The notes beneath the pieces were generated by a model. That model did not search any database. It worked only from the letters and a program-made list of their open reading frames with translations, and had not been told where the DNA came from. 36,516 nt of DNA from an uncultured Lachnospiraceae bacterium (lineage in GTDB: Bacteria; Bacillota; Clostridia; Lachnospirales; Lachnospiraceae): positions 1 to 36,516 of the forward strand of contig CAOJVE010000007.1 in assembly GCA_948444865.1 (NCBI GenBank), given 5' to 3'. Positions 8,056 to 15,361 of this stretch are shown in pieces. Position 1 is the stretch's first letter. Each line of letters starts with the position of its first letter. Both the position numbers and the translations under genes were made by a program.

Positions 8056-8802
8056 ATGGATGAGAAAATGAAAGAACTGGCGGAAAGTTTTCAGTGTAAG
8101 TACACGCTTTTTGAAAAAGGCGCGTCTCCCGAACTGGTGGGACAGGCTTACCGGGAGGCGCTGAAAGCCGGTCAGGCGGGCGGCTTTTATCCGGCTGTCT
8201 TTTTGATGGATGAGTATGCGGTGGAGTGGCTGGGGGAGATCGTGAAAGACGAATACAACCGGGACGAGATCATCGCTGGCTGCAAAGGGAAAGGCAAGGA
8301 GATATTACAGGAGCGTTTCGATCAATATATGGAGGATCTGATGGAAGACTTGGGACCGGAAGCGGGGCAAAAGTGGCTGGAGGATTTCATCGGGACGGAA
8401 ACCAAAGGCGATGAGCTGCATGATTTCATTGGATACAGATCGTTTTGCGACGGGATGCTGGAGGCGGACGCGCTGCTTTTGGAGATTCCGGTGAAAAATC
8501 CCTGGGAGATTATCGGGTACCTGCCCATGGGCGGCTGGAACGAGTGTCCGGCACCGGAAGAAATGATTGACATATGTAAATATTGGCATGAGAAATATGG
8601 CGTGATTCCGGCGGTTTTCACCCATGATGTGATGGAGTTCTACGCGCCGCTGGGACTTAATGGCAGGGACAGCCTGGAGGCGGCCAAAGAGCAATATGCG
8701 TTTTGTCCGGATAGAGTGGACCAGGGAACCCGAACCTGTAAAATTTCGGAGCTGGCGGCTGGGCTGGAAAAGTCAGACGTATGGTACTTTTGGTGGGATT
8801 AA
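8056..8802 (+). CDS. DUF4253 protein in the thiamine operon
   Basis: A 248-residue soluble protein with no signal peptide. The C-terminal half has the look of the DUF4253 family: aromatic and acidic residues, a GVIPAVFTHDVMEFY strand, an AAKEQYAFCPDRVDQGT segment and the terminal VWYFWWD. The function of this family is not known to me. It starts one base after the thiE stop with GGGAGGGAAAA before the ATG, so it is almost certainly co-transcribed with the thiamine genes, but that could be operon hitchhiking. A terminator hairpin follows directly. Confidence 0.8.
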   Translation: MDEKMKELAESFQCKYTLFEKGASPELVGQAYREALKAGQAGGFYPAVFLMDEYAVEWLGEIVKDEYNRDEIIAGCKGKGKEILQERFDQYMEDLMEDLGPEAGQKWLEDFIGTETKGDELHDFIGYRSFCDGMLEADALLLEIPVKNPWEIIGYLPMGGWNECPAPEEMIDICKYWHEKYGVIPAVFTHDVMEFYAPLGLNGRDSLEAAKEQYAFCPDRVDQGTRTCKISELAAGLEKSDVWYFWWD

Positions 8803-8813
8803 AATTCCGGGAA

Positions 8814-9257
8814 TCAGTCCCAGTTAAGGGGCTGATTTTTTACGCGTTGGTAGAAGCCCTGAATGATGTCTTCCAGCGTTATTTTCTGCATTTCCGATTC
8901 GGCTGCGTTTTGCACGCGCTGGTAATAATCCTGCAGGGTATAGAGGATATTTACGCCCACATTGCATTCCGGGTTAATATTGTTGTCCAGGTGCAAAAGC
9001 GGTTTTTGTCCCTCCACGGCCAGGTATACGTCCAGCAAAGTGATGGACGCAAGGGGTTTGGCCAGGTAAGGCTTCGCCTGTCCCTGGGAGCTGTTGAGGA
9101 GGCCGGCTTTCCGCAGGGCCATCATCAGCTGGCGGACGTGGGAAGGGTTGGTGCGGATGCTGTATGCAATAGTGGAACTGCTCAGATCCTGTTTGGGGTT
9201 AATATGGATAAATGCCATTAGGTGGATGGCGTCGCTTAATTTTGTTGAGTATTTCAA
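8814..9257 (-). CDS. Rrf2 family transcriptional regulator (YwnA-like, no Fe-S cysteines)
   Basis: Winged-helix regulator of 147 residues. The N-terminus MKYSTKLSDAIHLM and the recognition region SSTIAYSIRTNPSHVRQLMMALRKAGLL are typical of the Rrf2 family, followed by the wing and the LDVYLAVEG helix. Only one cysteine (Cys98) is present, whereas Fe-S Rrf2 proteins such as IscR and NsrR have three; this places it with cluster-free members such as B. subtilis YwnA. The start is a TTG at 9257 with GGAAGGA 7 bases upstream. It is divergent from a MATE exporter gene across 68 bases, so it may control that gene. The ligand is unknown. Confidence 0.88.
   Translation of the reverse strand: MKYSTKLSDAIHLMAFIHINPKQDLSSSTIAYSIRTNPSHVRQLMMALRKAGLLNSSQGQAKPYLAKPLASITLLDVYLAVEGQKPLLHLDNNINPECNVGVNILYTLQDYYQRVQNAAESEMQKITLEDIIQGFYQRVKNQPLNWD
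8815..8841 (+). terminator. Rho-independent terminator of the thiamine operon
   Basis: CAGTCCC pairs with GGGGCTG (8815-8821 with 8828-8834) around the loop AGTTAA, followed by ATTTTTT. It lies 12 bases after the DUF4253 stop and overlaps the last codons of the convergent rrf2-like gene. Confidence 0.75.
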
Positions 9258-9325
9258 AGGCGTATCCTTCCTTTCGGAATATATTTTATCATAAGACAGA
9301 ACAAAAAGAAAGAGAGAAGCTTAAG

Positions 9326-10669
9326 TTGAATGCACAGACCAATATTGGTTTATTTGAGAAAGAAAAGGTTTCTTCGGCGGTCATAAAGCTGGCGATTCCC
9401 ACAGTAATCAGCTCGCTGGTGATGGTGATTTATAATCTGGCGGACACATATTTTGTGGGGATGTTAAATGATCCGGTGCAGACGGCGGCGGTAACGCTGG
9501 CAGGGCCGGCTTTGCTGGCATTTAATGCGGTGAATAATCTGTTTGGAGTGGGGACTTCCAGCGCCATGAGCAGGCTGCTGGGCAAGGGGGATGCAGACGC
9601 TGTGCGGGACTGTTCGGCTTTTGGGTTCTGCTGTGCGTTTTTTTGCGCCGCGCTGTTTTCGGCTCTCACCTGGATATTTCAAAATCCCCTTTTGGGGCTT
9701 CTGGGCGCGGACGCGGGAAACTTTGCGGCTACGGCCGGGTATATGAAGTGGGCAATTTCTCTGGGCGCGGTTCCATCTATTTTGAATGTGGTGTTTGCTT
9801 TTCTGGTGCGGTCGGAGGGAAATTCCCTTCACGCCAGCGTGGGGACCATGAGCGGCTGTCTGCTGAATATAGTTCTGGACCCGGTTTTCATTCTGCCCTG
9901 GGGGTTGGGGATGGGAGCGGCGGGCGCGGGTCTGGCCACGTGCTTGTCAAACTATGCAGCGTGTATGTATTTTTTGATTTTGCTTTATAAAAGAAGAAGA
10001 ACTACCTGCGTCTGCATTGATCCACGCCGGTTTTCCATTCAAAAACCGATCGTGGCGGACGTGTTTGGCGTGGGAATTCCGGCGGCGGTCCAGAATCTTT
10101 TGAATGTCACAGGGATGACGGTGTTTAATAATTTCGCCATGGCTTATGGCTCGGAAGCAGTCGCGGCTATGGGAATTGTTCAGAAAATCCAGATGGTGCC
10201 CATGCAGGTTGCGCTGGGAGCGGCGCAGGGGGTCATGCCCTTTGTGGGGTATAATTTTGCCAGTGGGAATCGTCCGCGGATGAAGCAGGCGGTTCTGTAT
10301 CTGATGAAGCGGGCGTTGCTTCTCATGGCGGCGGTGGTAATAGGCGGCGGCATATTCGCCAGGAGCCTGGTGAGCTTTTTTATCGGGGATGCGGCGGTGG
10401 TGGCCTACGGGGCGCGTTTTTTGCTTGGATTTTTGCTGGCGCTGCCGTTTATATGCGTCGACTATATGACGGTGGGCGTTTTCCAGGCGGTGGGCGAAGG
10501 GAGAAAATCGCTGCTGTTTGCGTTTCTGCGGAAAATCGTTCTGGAGATTCCTGTCCTGGCGCTTTTGAACTATTTGGTTCCTCTGTATGGGATGCCCTAC
10601 GCGTCCATGTGCGCAGAGATCATTTTGTCGGCGGTGGCTGTTAAAATGCTGCGGGACATGCTGCTATAA
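9326..10669 (+). CDS. MATE family efflux transporter (first copy)
   Basis: Integral membrane exporter of the multidrug and toxic compound extrusion family, about 447 residues with 12 predicted hydrophobic helices in two homologous halves. Family features include the N-terminal LAIPTVISSLVMVIYNLADTYFVG, the MSRLLGKGD loop and, in the second half, GIPAAVQNLLNVTGM. The frame is open from 9212, but that would run into the divergent regulator; the TTG at 9326 (reading MNAQTNIGLFEKEK) gives a normal MATE N-terminus and clears the intergenic space. The ribosome site (GAGAGAAG) is modest. The substrate cannot be read from the sequence. The divergent Rrf2-like gene is the likely local regulator. Confidence 0.9.
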   Translation: MNAQTNIGLFEKEKVSSAVIKLAIPTVISSLVMVIYNLADTYFVGMLNDPVQTAAVTLAGPALLAFNAVNNLFGVGTSSAMSRLLGKGDADAVRDCSAFGFCCAFFCAALFSALTWIFQNPLLGLLGADAGNFAATAGYMKWAISLGAVPSILNVVFAFLVRSEGNSLHASVGTMSGCLLNIVLDPVFILPWGLGMGAAGAGLATCLSNYAACMYFLILLYKRRRTTCVCIDPRRFSIQKPIVADVFGVGIPAAVQNLLNVTGMTVFNNFAMAYGSEAVAAMGIVQKIQMVPMQVALGAAQGVMPFVGYNFASGNRPRMKQAVLYLMKRALLLMAAVVIGGGIFARSLVSFFIGDAAVVAYGARFLLGFLLALPFICVDYMTVGVFQAVGEGRKSLLFAFLRKIVLEIPVLALLNYLVPLYGMPYASMCAEIILSAVAVKMLRDMLL

Positions 10670-10719
10670 CGTTCGTGAGAGGGGGAAACGTACAGGGGAA
10701 ATTTTGGGAAGCGTGGGAA

Positions 10720-10748
10720 TTGACATATCTTTGGACCGTATTTATAAT
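10720..10748 (+). promoter_or_regulatory. Perfect consensus promoter before the second MATE gene
   Basis: TTGACA (10720-10725), 17-base spacer, TATAAT (10743-10748). It lies in the 119-base gap between the two MATE genes and indicates that the second MATE gene and the rhamnulose genes form their own transcription unit. Confidence 0.85.
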
Positions 10749-10788
10749 ATTACTCATAAACAAGGAAGAAAAATAGGCAGGTGGATAC

Positions 10789-12138
10789 GTGGAAAAGAAA
10801 CAGTTTTATAAGACAGTGGCTGCGTTGGTTCTCCCTATTGCAATTCAAAATCTAATTAATGTAGGCGTGACCTCGGCGGACGTGATTATGCTGGGGAAAG
10901 TGGGGGAGACGGTTTTGTCCGCCTCTTCTTTGGCTGGGCAGATTTATTTTATCATGACGCTGATTTTTTTCGGGCTTACGTCGGGGGCGGCGGTGCTGAC
11001 GGCTCAGTATTGGGGGAAAGGGGACACACGGACCATAGAGAAGGTTCTGGGAATTACTCTGCGAATTGGGCTTTTGGTGTCCATTGGGTTTACGCTGGCG
11101 GTTTGGGCGGCGCCGGAAACGCTGATGCGGCTGTTCACCTCGGAGAAAGAGGTGATTGAGCAGGGAATCAAGTATTTGAAAATCATTTCCTGTTCGTATG
11201 TGTTTTCAGGCATTACGATTGTGTATTTCAACGTCATGCGCAGCGTGGAGCGTGTGGTAATCGCTACAGTGACATATTCTATATCTTTGGTAATCAATGT
11301 GGTCTGTAACGCTATATTTATTTTTGGATTTCTGGGCGTTCCGGCCATGGGCATCCGGGGCGCGGCCACAGGGACGCTGATTGCCCGCATCTTCGAGGTG
11401 TGCGTGGTGATTATTTACGGGTGGAAATTCAACGACACAGTGCGGTTTCACTGGAAGGACTTGTTCGCCAGGAATCCCGTTCTGCACAAGGATTTTCTGA
11501 AATATTCCATGCCGGTGATGTTTAACGAGCTGGCTTGGGGCGCGGGCATGGCGGCGATCACGGCGATTGTGGGGCATCTGGGCAGCGCAGCGGTGGCGGC
11601 CCATTCCGTGACCCAGGTAAGCCGGCAGCTGGCCATGGTGGTGAGCATGGGCGTGGCGGCGTCTGCGGCCATCGTCTGCGGCAAAGCCATCGGAGAGGGC
11701 AAAGAGGATCTGGCGAAGATCTACGCGTCCCGCTTTACGAAGCTGGCGGCATGTCTGGGCGTAGCTGGCGGAGCGTTGATTCTGCTGATTTCCCCGGTGG
11801 CCCGGGCGTTGCTGAATCTATCGGATCAGGCCCGTTCGTATCTGGGGTTCATGATGCTGGTAATGGCCTTTTTGACTTTATTCCAGTCTATGAACTGTGC
11901 CTGGATCGTGGGAATATTCCGCTCGGGCGGCGATACGAAATACGGGCTGTATCTGGACGGATTTTCCCTGTGGGGCGGCTCCATCATTCTGGGAATTATC
12001 TGCGCGTTCGTATTACATATTCCCATGCCCTGGCTGTATGTGGTTCTCTGCTGTGACGAGCTTTTGAAGCTGCCCTTCGCCATCCGGCGGTATAAGTCTT
12101 ACCGTTGGCTTCGGAATGTGACCCGTGCGTCGCTGTAG
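10789..12138 (+). CDS. MATE family efflux transporter (second copy)
   Basis: A second MATE exporter of 449 residues, clearly different in sequence from the neighbour upstream. It begins with the typical FYKTVAALVLPIAIQNLINVG helix and contains GQIYFIMTLIFFGLTSGAAVLTAQYWGKGD, characteristic of a large clostridial MATE subgroup, and about 12 hydrophobic segments. The GTG at 10789 follows CAGGTGG with 5 bases between. Its own consensus promoter lies about 40 bases upstream, and rhamnulokinase starts 31 bases after its stop, so the three downstream genes probably share a transcript. Whether its substrate relates to deoxy-sugar metabolism is unknown. Confidence 0.9.
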   Translation: MEKKQFYKTVAALVLPIAIQNLINVGVTSADVIMLGKVGETVLSASSLAGQIYFIMTLIFFGLTSGAAVLTAQYWGKGDTRTIEKVLGITLRIGLLVSIGFTLAVWAAPETLMRLFTSEKEVIEQGIKYLKIISCSYVFSGITIVYFNVMRSVERVVIATVTYSISLVINVVCNAIFIFGFLGVPAMGIRGAATGTLIARIFEVCVVIIYGWKFNDTVRFHWKDLFARNPVLHKDFLKYSMPVMFNELAWGAGMAAITAIVGHLGSAAVAAHSVTQVSRQLAMVVSMGVAASAAIVCGKAIGEGKEDLAKIYASRFTKLAACLGVAGGALILLISPVARALLNLSDQARSYLGFMMLVMAFLTLFQSMNCAWIVGIFRSGGDTKYGLYLDGFSLWGGSIILGIICAFVLHIPMPWLYVVLCCDELLKLPFAIRRYKSYRWLRNVTRASL

Positions 12139-12169
12139 TAAAAAACGAGTGCGAGAGGAGGGGATCTTT

Positions 12170-13663
12170 TTGAAGACAAAAGTGATAGCCATTGATCTGG
12201 GCGCTTCCAGTGGGAGGCTGGTGGAATGCGCGTTGGAGGACGGGCGGATGCAGGTAAAGGAAATCTATCGTTTTCCCAACGCCGGAATTCGGGTGAACAG
12301 CCGGATCTACACAGACATTCTGTATATTTATGACAATATTTTAAAAGGACTGCAGGCATGCGCCCGGGAAGGCGGCCAATATGAGTCGGCAGGCATTGAC
12401 GCGTGGGGCGTTGACTTTGGATTTCTCGACAGCGAAGGGGAGCTGACGGCCAATCCATACCAATACCGGGATCTCCAGAGCGCGGATATGCCCGCTATAT
12501 TTGCCGGGCAGTTTGGCGAAAAAGGGCTTTTTTACGAGACGGGCGTTCAGAATATGTGGTACAACACCGTTTACCAGCTGATGGGCATCCGGCGCAGGAA
12601 AAAAGACGCTTCTCAGAATGCGGCGACTTTTCTGATGACGGCAGATATTCTGGGGTATTTTCTCACCGGGAAATGCAGCCTGGAGTACACAGGCGTGTCC
12701 ACGACCCAGATGTATGACATGAAAAACAAGCGGTGGTCCCAGAAAATTTTGTCGAAACTGGGGATGGACGCGGCCCTGTTTCCGCCGGTATTGGAGACGG
12801 GGAGCGTAAAGGGCGAATTTCTGGAAGAGGTGCAGAAGCAGGCGGGCATGATGGAAGGCCGGGTGAAGCTGGTGGCCACGGCGCAGCACGATTCGGCGTC
12901 TGCAGCCTACGCGGTTCCGGCAAAAGAGGGGGAATATCTCTTTATCAATTCGGGAACCTGGTCGGTGCTCGGGACGGTTTTGGACGAGCCGATTGTAAAC
13001 GATGCAGTGTTTGAACATGGATTTTCTAATGAGGGAGCGGCTTTTGGGCGGATCAAGCTGGTGAAGTCCATTATGGGCATGTGGCTGGTGCAGGAAATCC
13101 GCAAATGCTGGAGGAAAAAGGGAATGCCTGCGGATTATGATTTCCTGATGGAAGCGGCGGCCCAGGCGGAGGCCTTTGCCGGCTATATGGATGTGGACGA
13201 CGAGTCTTTTATCGCGCCCGCGGACATGGAAGAAGCCATGGAAAAATACATGGCCCAAACCGGCCAGAGCGAGATACGGGGCCAGGGCGGTTATTACCGC
13301 GTGATTATGGAGTCGCTGGCGTTTAAATACAGGCAGGCGATCATGGAACTGGAAGACATCTGCCAGAAAAAATTTGAGAAAATATATCTGTTGGGCGGCG
13401 CCGTGCAGGACAGGGGCTTTTGCCAGTATATCGCCAACGCCACTGGAAAGGAAACAGTGGCCGGGCCGGTGGAGGCCACGGCGGCGGGCAACGGCATGAT
13501 TCAGTTTTTGGCGTTGGGGCGCGTGCGAAAGTCTGACGCGGCGGCGATTATCCGGGAGTCCTTTGCGGTGGAAAAATACCGGCCACAGGAGACGGAGTTC
13601 TGGAAGAAAAATTACGAGAATTACCTTCAGGTTACAAAAAGGGCGTTTCTAAACGGACTATGA
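12170..13663 (+). CDS. rhaB: Rhamnulokinase
   Basis: FGGY-family sugar kinase that phosphorylates L-rhamnulose to L-rhamnulose 1-phosphate. The first phosphate loop is AIDLGASSGRLVE near residue 6. Other RhaB features are the DAWGVDFGFLD substrate region, NPYQYRD, ATAQHDSASA, INSGTWSVLG and the C-terminal ATP-site LLGGAVQDRGFCQYIANATG. The TTG at 12170 is chosen because GAGGAGGGG lies 6 bases upstream, giving 497 residues, a normal RhaB length; the open frame extends upstream over the MATE stop. Fuculokinase is a less likely alternative. The next gene supplies the aldolase. No sugar isomerase is in the window. Confidence 0.9.
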   Translation: MKTKVIAIDLGASSGRLVECALEDGRMQVKEIYRFPNAGIRVNSRIYTDILYIYDNILKGLQACAREGGQYESAGIDAWGVDFGFLDSEGELTANPYQYRDLQSADMPAIFAGQFGEKGLFYETGVQNMWYNTVYQLMGIRRRKKDASQNAATFLMTADILGYFLTGKCSLEYTGVSTTQMYDMKNKRWSQKILSKLGMDAALFPPVLETGSVKGEFLEEVQKQAGMMEGRVKLVATAQHDSASAAYAVPAKEGEYLFINSGTWSVLGTVLDEPIVNDAVFEHGFSNEGAAFGRIKLVKSIMGMWLVQEIRKCWRKKGMPADYDFLMEAAAQAEAFAGYMDVDDESFIAPADMEEAMEKYMAQTGQSEIRGQGGYYRVIMESLAFKYRQAIMELEDICQKKFEKIYLLGGAVQDRGFCQYIANATGKETVAGPVEATAAGNGMIQFLALGRVRKSDAAAIIRESFAVEKYRPQETEFWKKNYENYLQVTKRAFLNGL

Positions 13664-13680
13664 GAAAGGGGCAATGATAG

Positions 13681-14970
13681 ATGAACATGCAAATGCTTCA
13701 CCCGGCGCAACAGCTGGCGCAGTATATACGGAGGGTGTACGATCAGAAACTGACGACGACTTCCGGAGGCAATCTGTCCATTAAGGATGAAAACGGCGAT
13801 ATGTGGATCACGCCGGGGTCGATTGACAAAGGTTCGCTGACAAAGGAGGATATGGTCTGCATAAAGCCGGATGGGACGGTGATCGGCCGGCATAAGCCCA
13901 GCAGTGAGTATCCTTTTCATCAGAAGCTCTATGAGACAAGAAAAGAGCTAAAAGCCGTGCTGCACGCGCACCCGCCGGCGTTGGTGGCCTTTTCCATCGT
14001 CCGCAAGATCCCGGATATGGGGCTTACGCCTTTTTCATGGCTGGAATGCGGGAAGGTAGGGATGGCGAAATATGCCATGACCGGCAGCCAGGAGCTGGGT
14101 GACCGGATCGCGGAGGTTTTCCGCCAGGGATGCGACGCGGCTATGCTGGAAAATCACGGCATCGTGGTGGGCGCGAGGAACCTGCCGGAAGCGTTCGGCA
14201 AGTTTGAGACTATGGAATACGCGGCCAGAACCCATCTGCACGGGGCGGCTCTGGGAAAATTAAATCCGCTGCCTTTTGAAACATTGGAGAAATGCCGGGC
14301 CGGGCAGGATTTCCGGCTGGAGGCCTTTGAACCGGAAGGGTATTCCAGTGAGGAGAAAACGGCGCGCGGCGAAATCTGCGCCTTTGCGGCGCGGGCGTAC
14401 CGGCAGGGGCTTCTTACCTCTGTGCAGGGTTCTTTTTCCAGTCGGGTGGATCCGGATCGGTTTGCGGTTACGCCGAGGGGCAAGGACAGGCTGTATCTGG
14501 AGCCGGAAGACCTGGTTGCCGTGGACGGCGGGCGAAGAGAGGCGGGAAAAGAGCCGGACGCCACGGCGGCGCTGCACAGGGCGATTTATCAGGCGCACCC
14601 TGCGGTGGGCAGCATTATCATGTGCCAGCCCCGGCACGCGATGGCTTTTGCCGTCACGGACGAGCCGCTGGACTCAAAGACCATACCGGAGAGCTATATT
14701 ATGATGCGGGACATTCCCAGATTTTCGGGGCTTACGGCGCTTGCGCGGCCGGAGGAAATCGCGGCTATGTTCAACGAGAGCACGCCCATTGTTCTGGCGG
14801 AAAATGACTGTCTGATCGTGACGGGCCCCACCATGCTCAATGCCTTTGACCGGCTGGAAGTCACCGAATACAGCGCCATGTCGATTATCATGTCGAAAAG
14901 CCAGGGTGAGATTATTCCGATTGATGAAAAAGGGCTGGAAGAGATCCGAAAGGGATTCAACCTGAAATAA
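13681..14970 (+). CDS. Tandem class II aldolase: active first domain, degenerate second
   Basis: Predicted rhamnulose/fuculose 1-phosphate aldolase, cleaving the RhaB product to dihydroxyacetone phosphate and lactaldehyde. Residues 1 to about 205 form a complete class II aldolase/adducin domain with TSGGNLS (27-33), SSE with Glu76, the zinc histidines in HAHPP (95 and 97) and ENHG (His159). Residues about 225-420 are a second copy of the fold in which these positions are changed: TSVQGSF, a DAT in place of SSE, CQP in place of HAH (315-317), and END in place of ENH (374-376). The second half is therefore unlikely to bind zinc. At 429 residues the protein is about twice the usual length. It follows rhaB by 17 bases with AAAGGGG upstream. 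Exact substrate is inferred from context. Confidence 0.85.
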   Translation: MNMQMLHPAQQLAQYIRRVYDQKLTTTSGGNLSIKDENGDMWITPGSIDKGSLTKEDMVCIKPDGTVIGRHKPSSEYPFHQKLYETRKELKAVLHAHPPALVAFSIVRKIPDMGLTPFSWLECGKVGMAKYAMTGSQELGDRIAEVFRQGCDAAMLENHGIVVGARNLPEAFGKFETMEYAARTHLHGAALGKLNPLPFETLEKCRAGQDFRLEAFEPEGYSSEEKTARGEICAFAARAYRQGLLTSVQGSFSSRVDPDRFAVTPRGKDRLYLEPEDLVAVDGGRREAGKEPDATAALHRAIYQAHPAVGSIIMCQPRHAMAFAVTDEPLDSKTIPESYIMMRDIPRFSGLTALARPEEIAAMFNESTPIVLAENDCLIVTGPTMLNAFDRLEVTEYSAMSIIMSKSQGEIIPIDEKGLEEIRKGFNLK

Positions 14971-14983
14971 AGATTTTTTAAAT

Positions 14984-15027
14984 GCCACAGACTCTGTTGC
15001 CCTTTTCGGGGGCAAAGAGTCTGTGGC
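14984..15027 (+). terminator. Terminator after the aldolase gene
   Basis: A long hairpin: GCCACAGACTCT pairs with AGAGTCTGTGGC, with an inner TTGCCC/GGGCAA stem around a TTTTCGG loop. The following bases (GTCCTTATATT) are only moderately T-rich. Confidence 0.75.
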
Positions 15028-15058
15028 GTCCTTATATTAAAAAAAAGGAGATAGAATT

Positions 15059-15118
15059 ATGAAAGGAGGGCCGGAAGCCGTTTTGCCTCCGGCTGAATGT
15101 GAAACAAAAAATGTTTAA
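15059..15118 (+). CDS. Possible 19-residue leader peptide
   Basis: ATG preceded by AAAAGGAGATAGAATT, a strong ribosome site at normal spacing, reading MKGGPEAVLPPAECETKNV then a stop. A GC-rich imperfect hairpin lies within the ORF. No promoter was found directly upstream; the aldolase terminator ends just 31 bases before the ATG. It may be translated from read-through, be a leader peptide, or be chance. Confidence 0.25.
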   Translation: MKGGPEAVLPPAECETKNV

Positions 15119-15193
15119 CATTTGGATGATATTAATTTAACAGATATTTGTGATGAAACTGTGAGCAAAAAATGAAATAAATATGAATATAAT

Positions 15194-15212
15194 GCAAATT
15201 TCATAAATTTGC
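15194..15212. repeat. Perfect inverted repeat, possible operator
   Basis: Two 8-base arms, GCAAATTT and AAATTTGC, separated by CAT. The symmetry suggests a dimeric regulator site; there is no T-run to suggest a terminator. It lies about 150 bases upstream of the transglutaminase gene. Confidence 0.35.
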
Positions 15213-15361
15213 GTTTGGGCGGGAGCTGTCCGCCGTTTCATAAAAAGGTGAAAAATAATTCAAAATGATAAAAAATGCGTGACCAACGGCGAAAAAGATG
15301 GTAAGCTGAACTTAGAAAGGGAACTGGTGATTTATTTTAGGAAGGGTTAAGGTGAGAAGCT

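Larger units (their letters stand above)
15028..15361. promoter_or_regulatory. AT-rich leader region before the transglutaminase gene
   Basis: A 334-base stretch with no long gene. It holds a possible 19-codon ORF with a good ribosome site (15059-15118), a GCCGGA...TCCGGC hairpin inside it (about 15069-15092), a perfect inverted repeat GCAAATTT-CAT-AAATTTGC (15194-15212), and a weak promoter candidate GTGACC-17-TAAGCT (15279-15307) that would start transcription about 45 bases before the next gene. The remainder is AT-rich with nothing else I can name. Confidence 0.4.

Noticed and set aside
12341..13258. A 305-codon minus-strand frame within rhaB
   Set aside because: rhaB has complete family motifs in the opposite frame; the minus-strand product has no motif or ribosome site.
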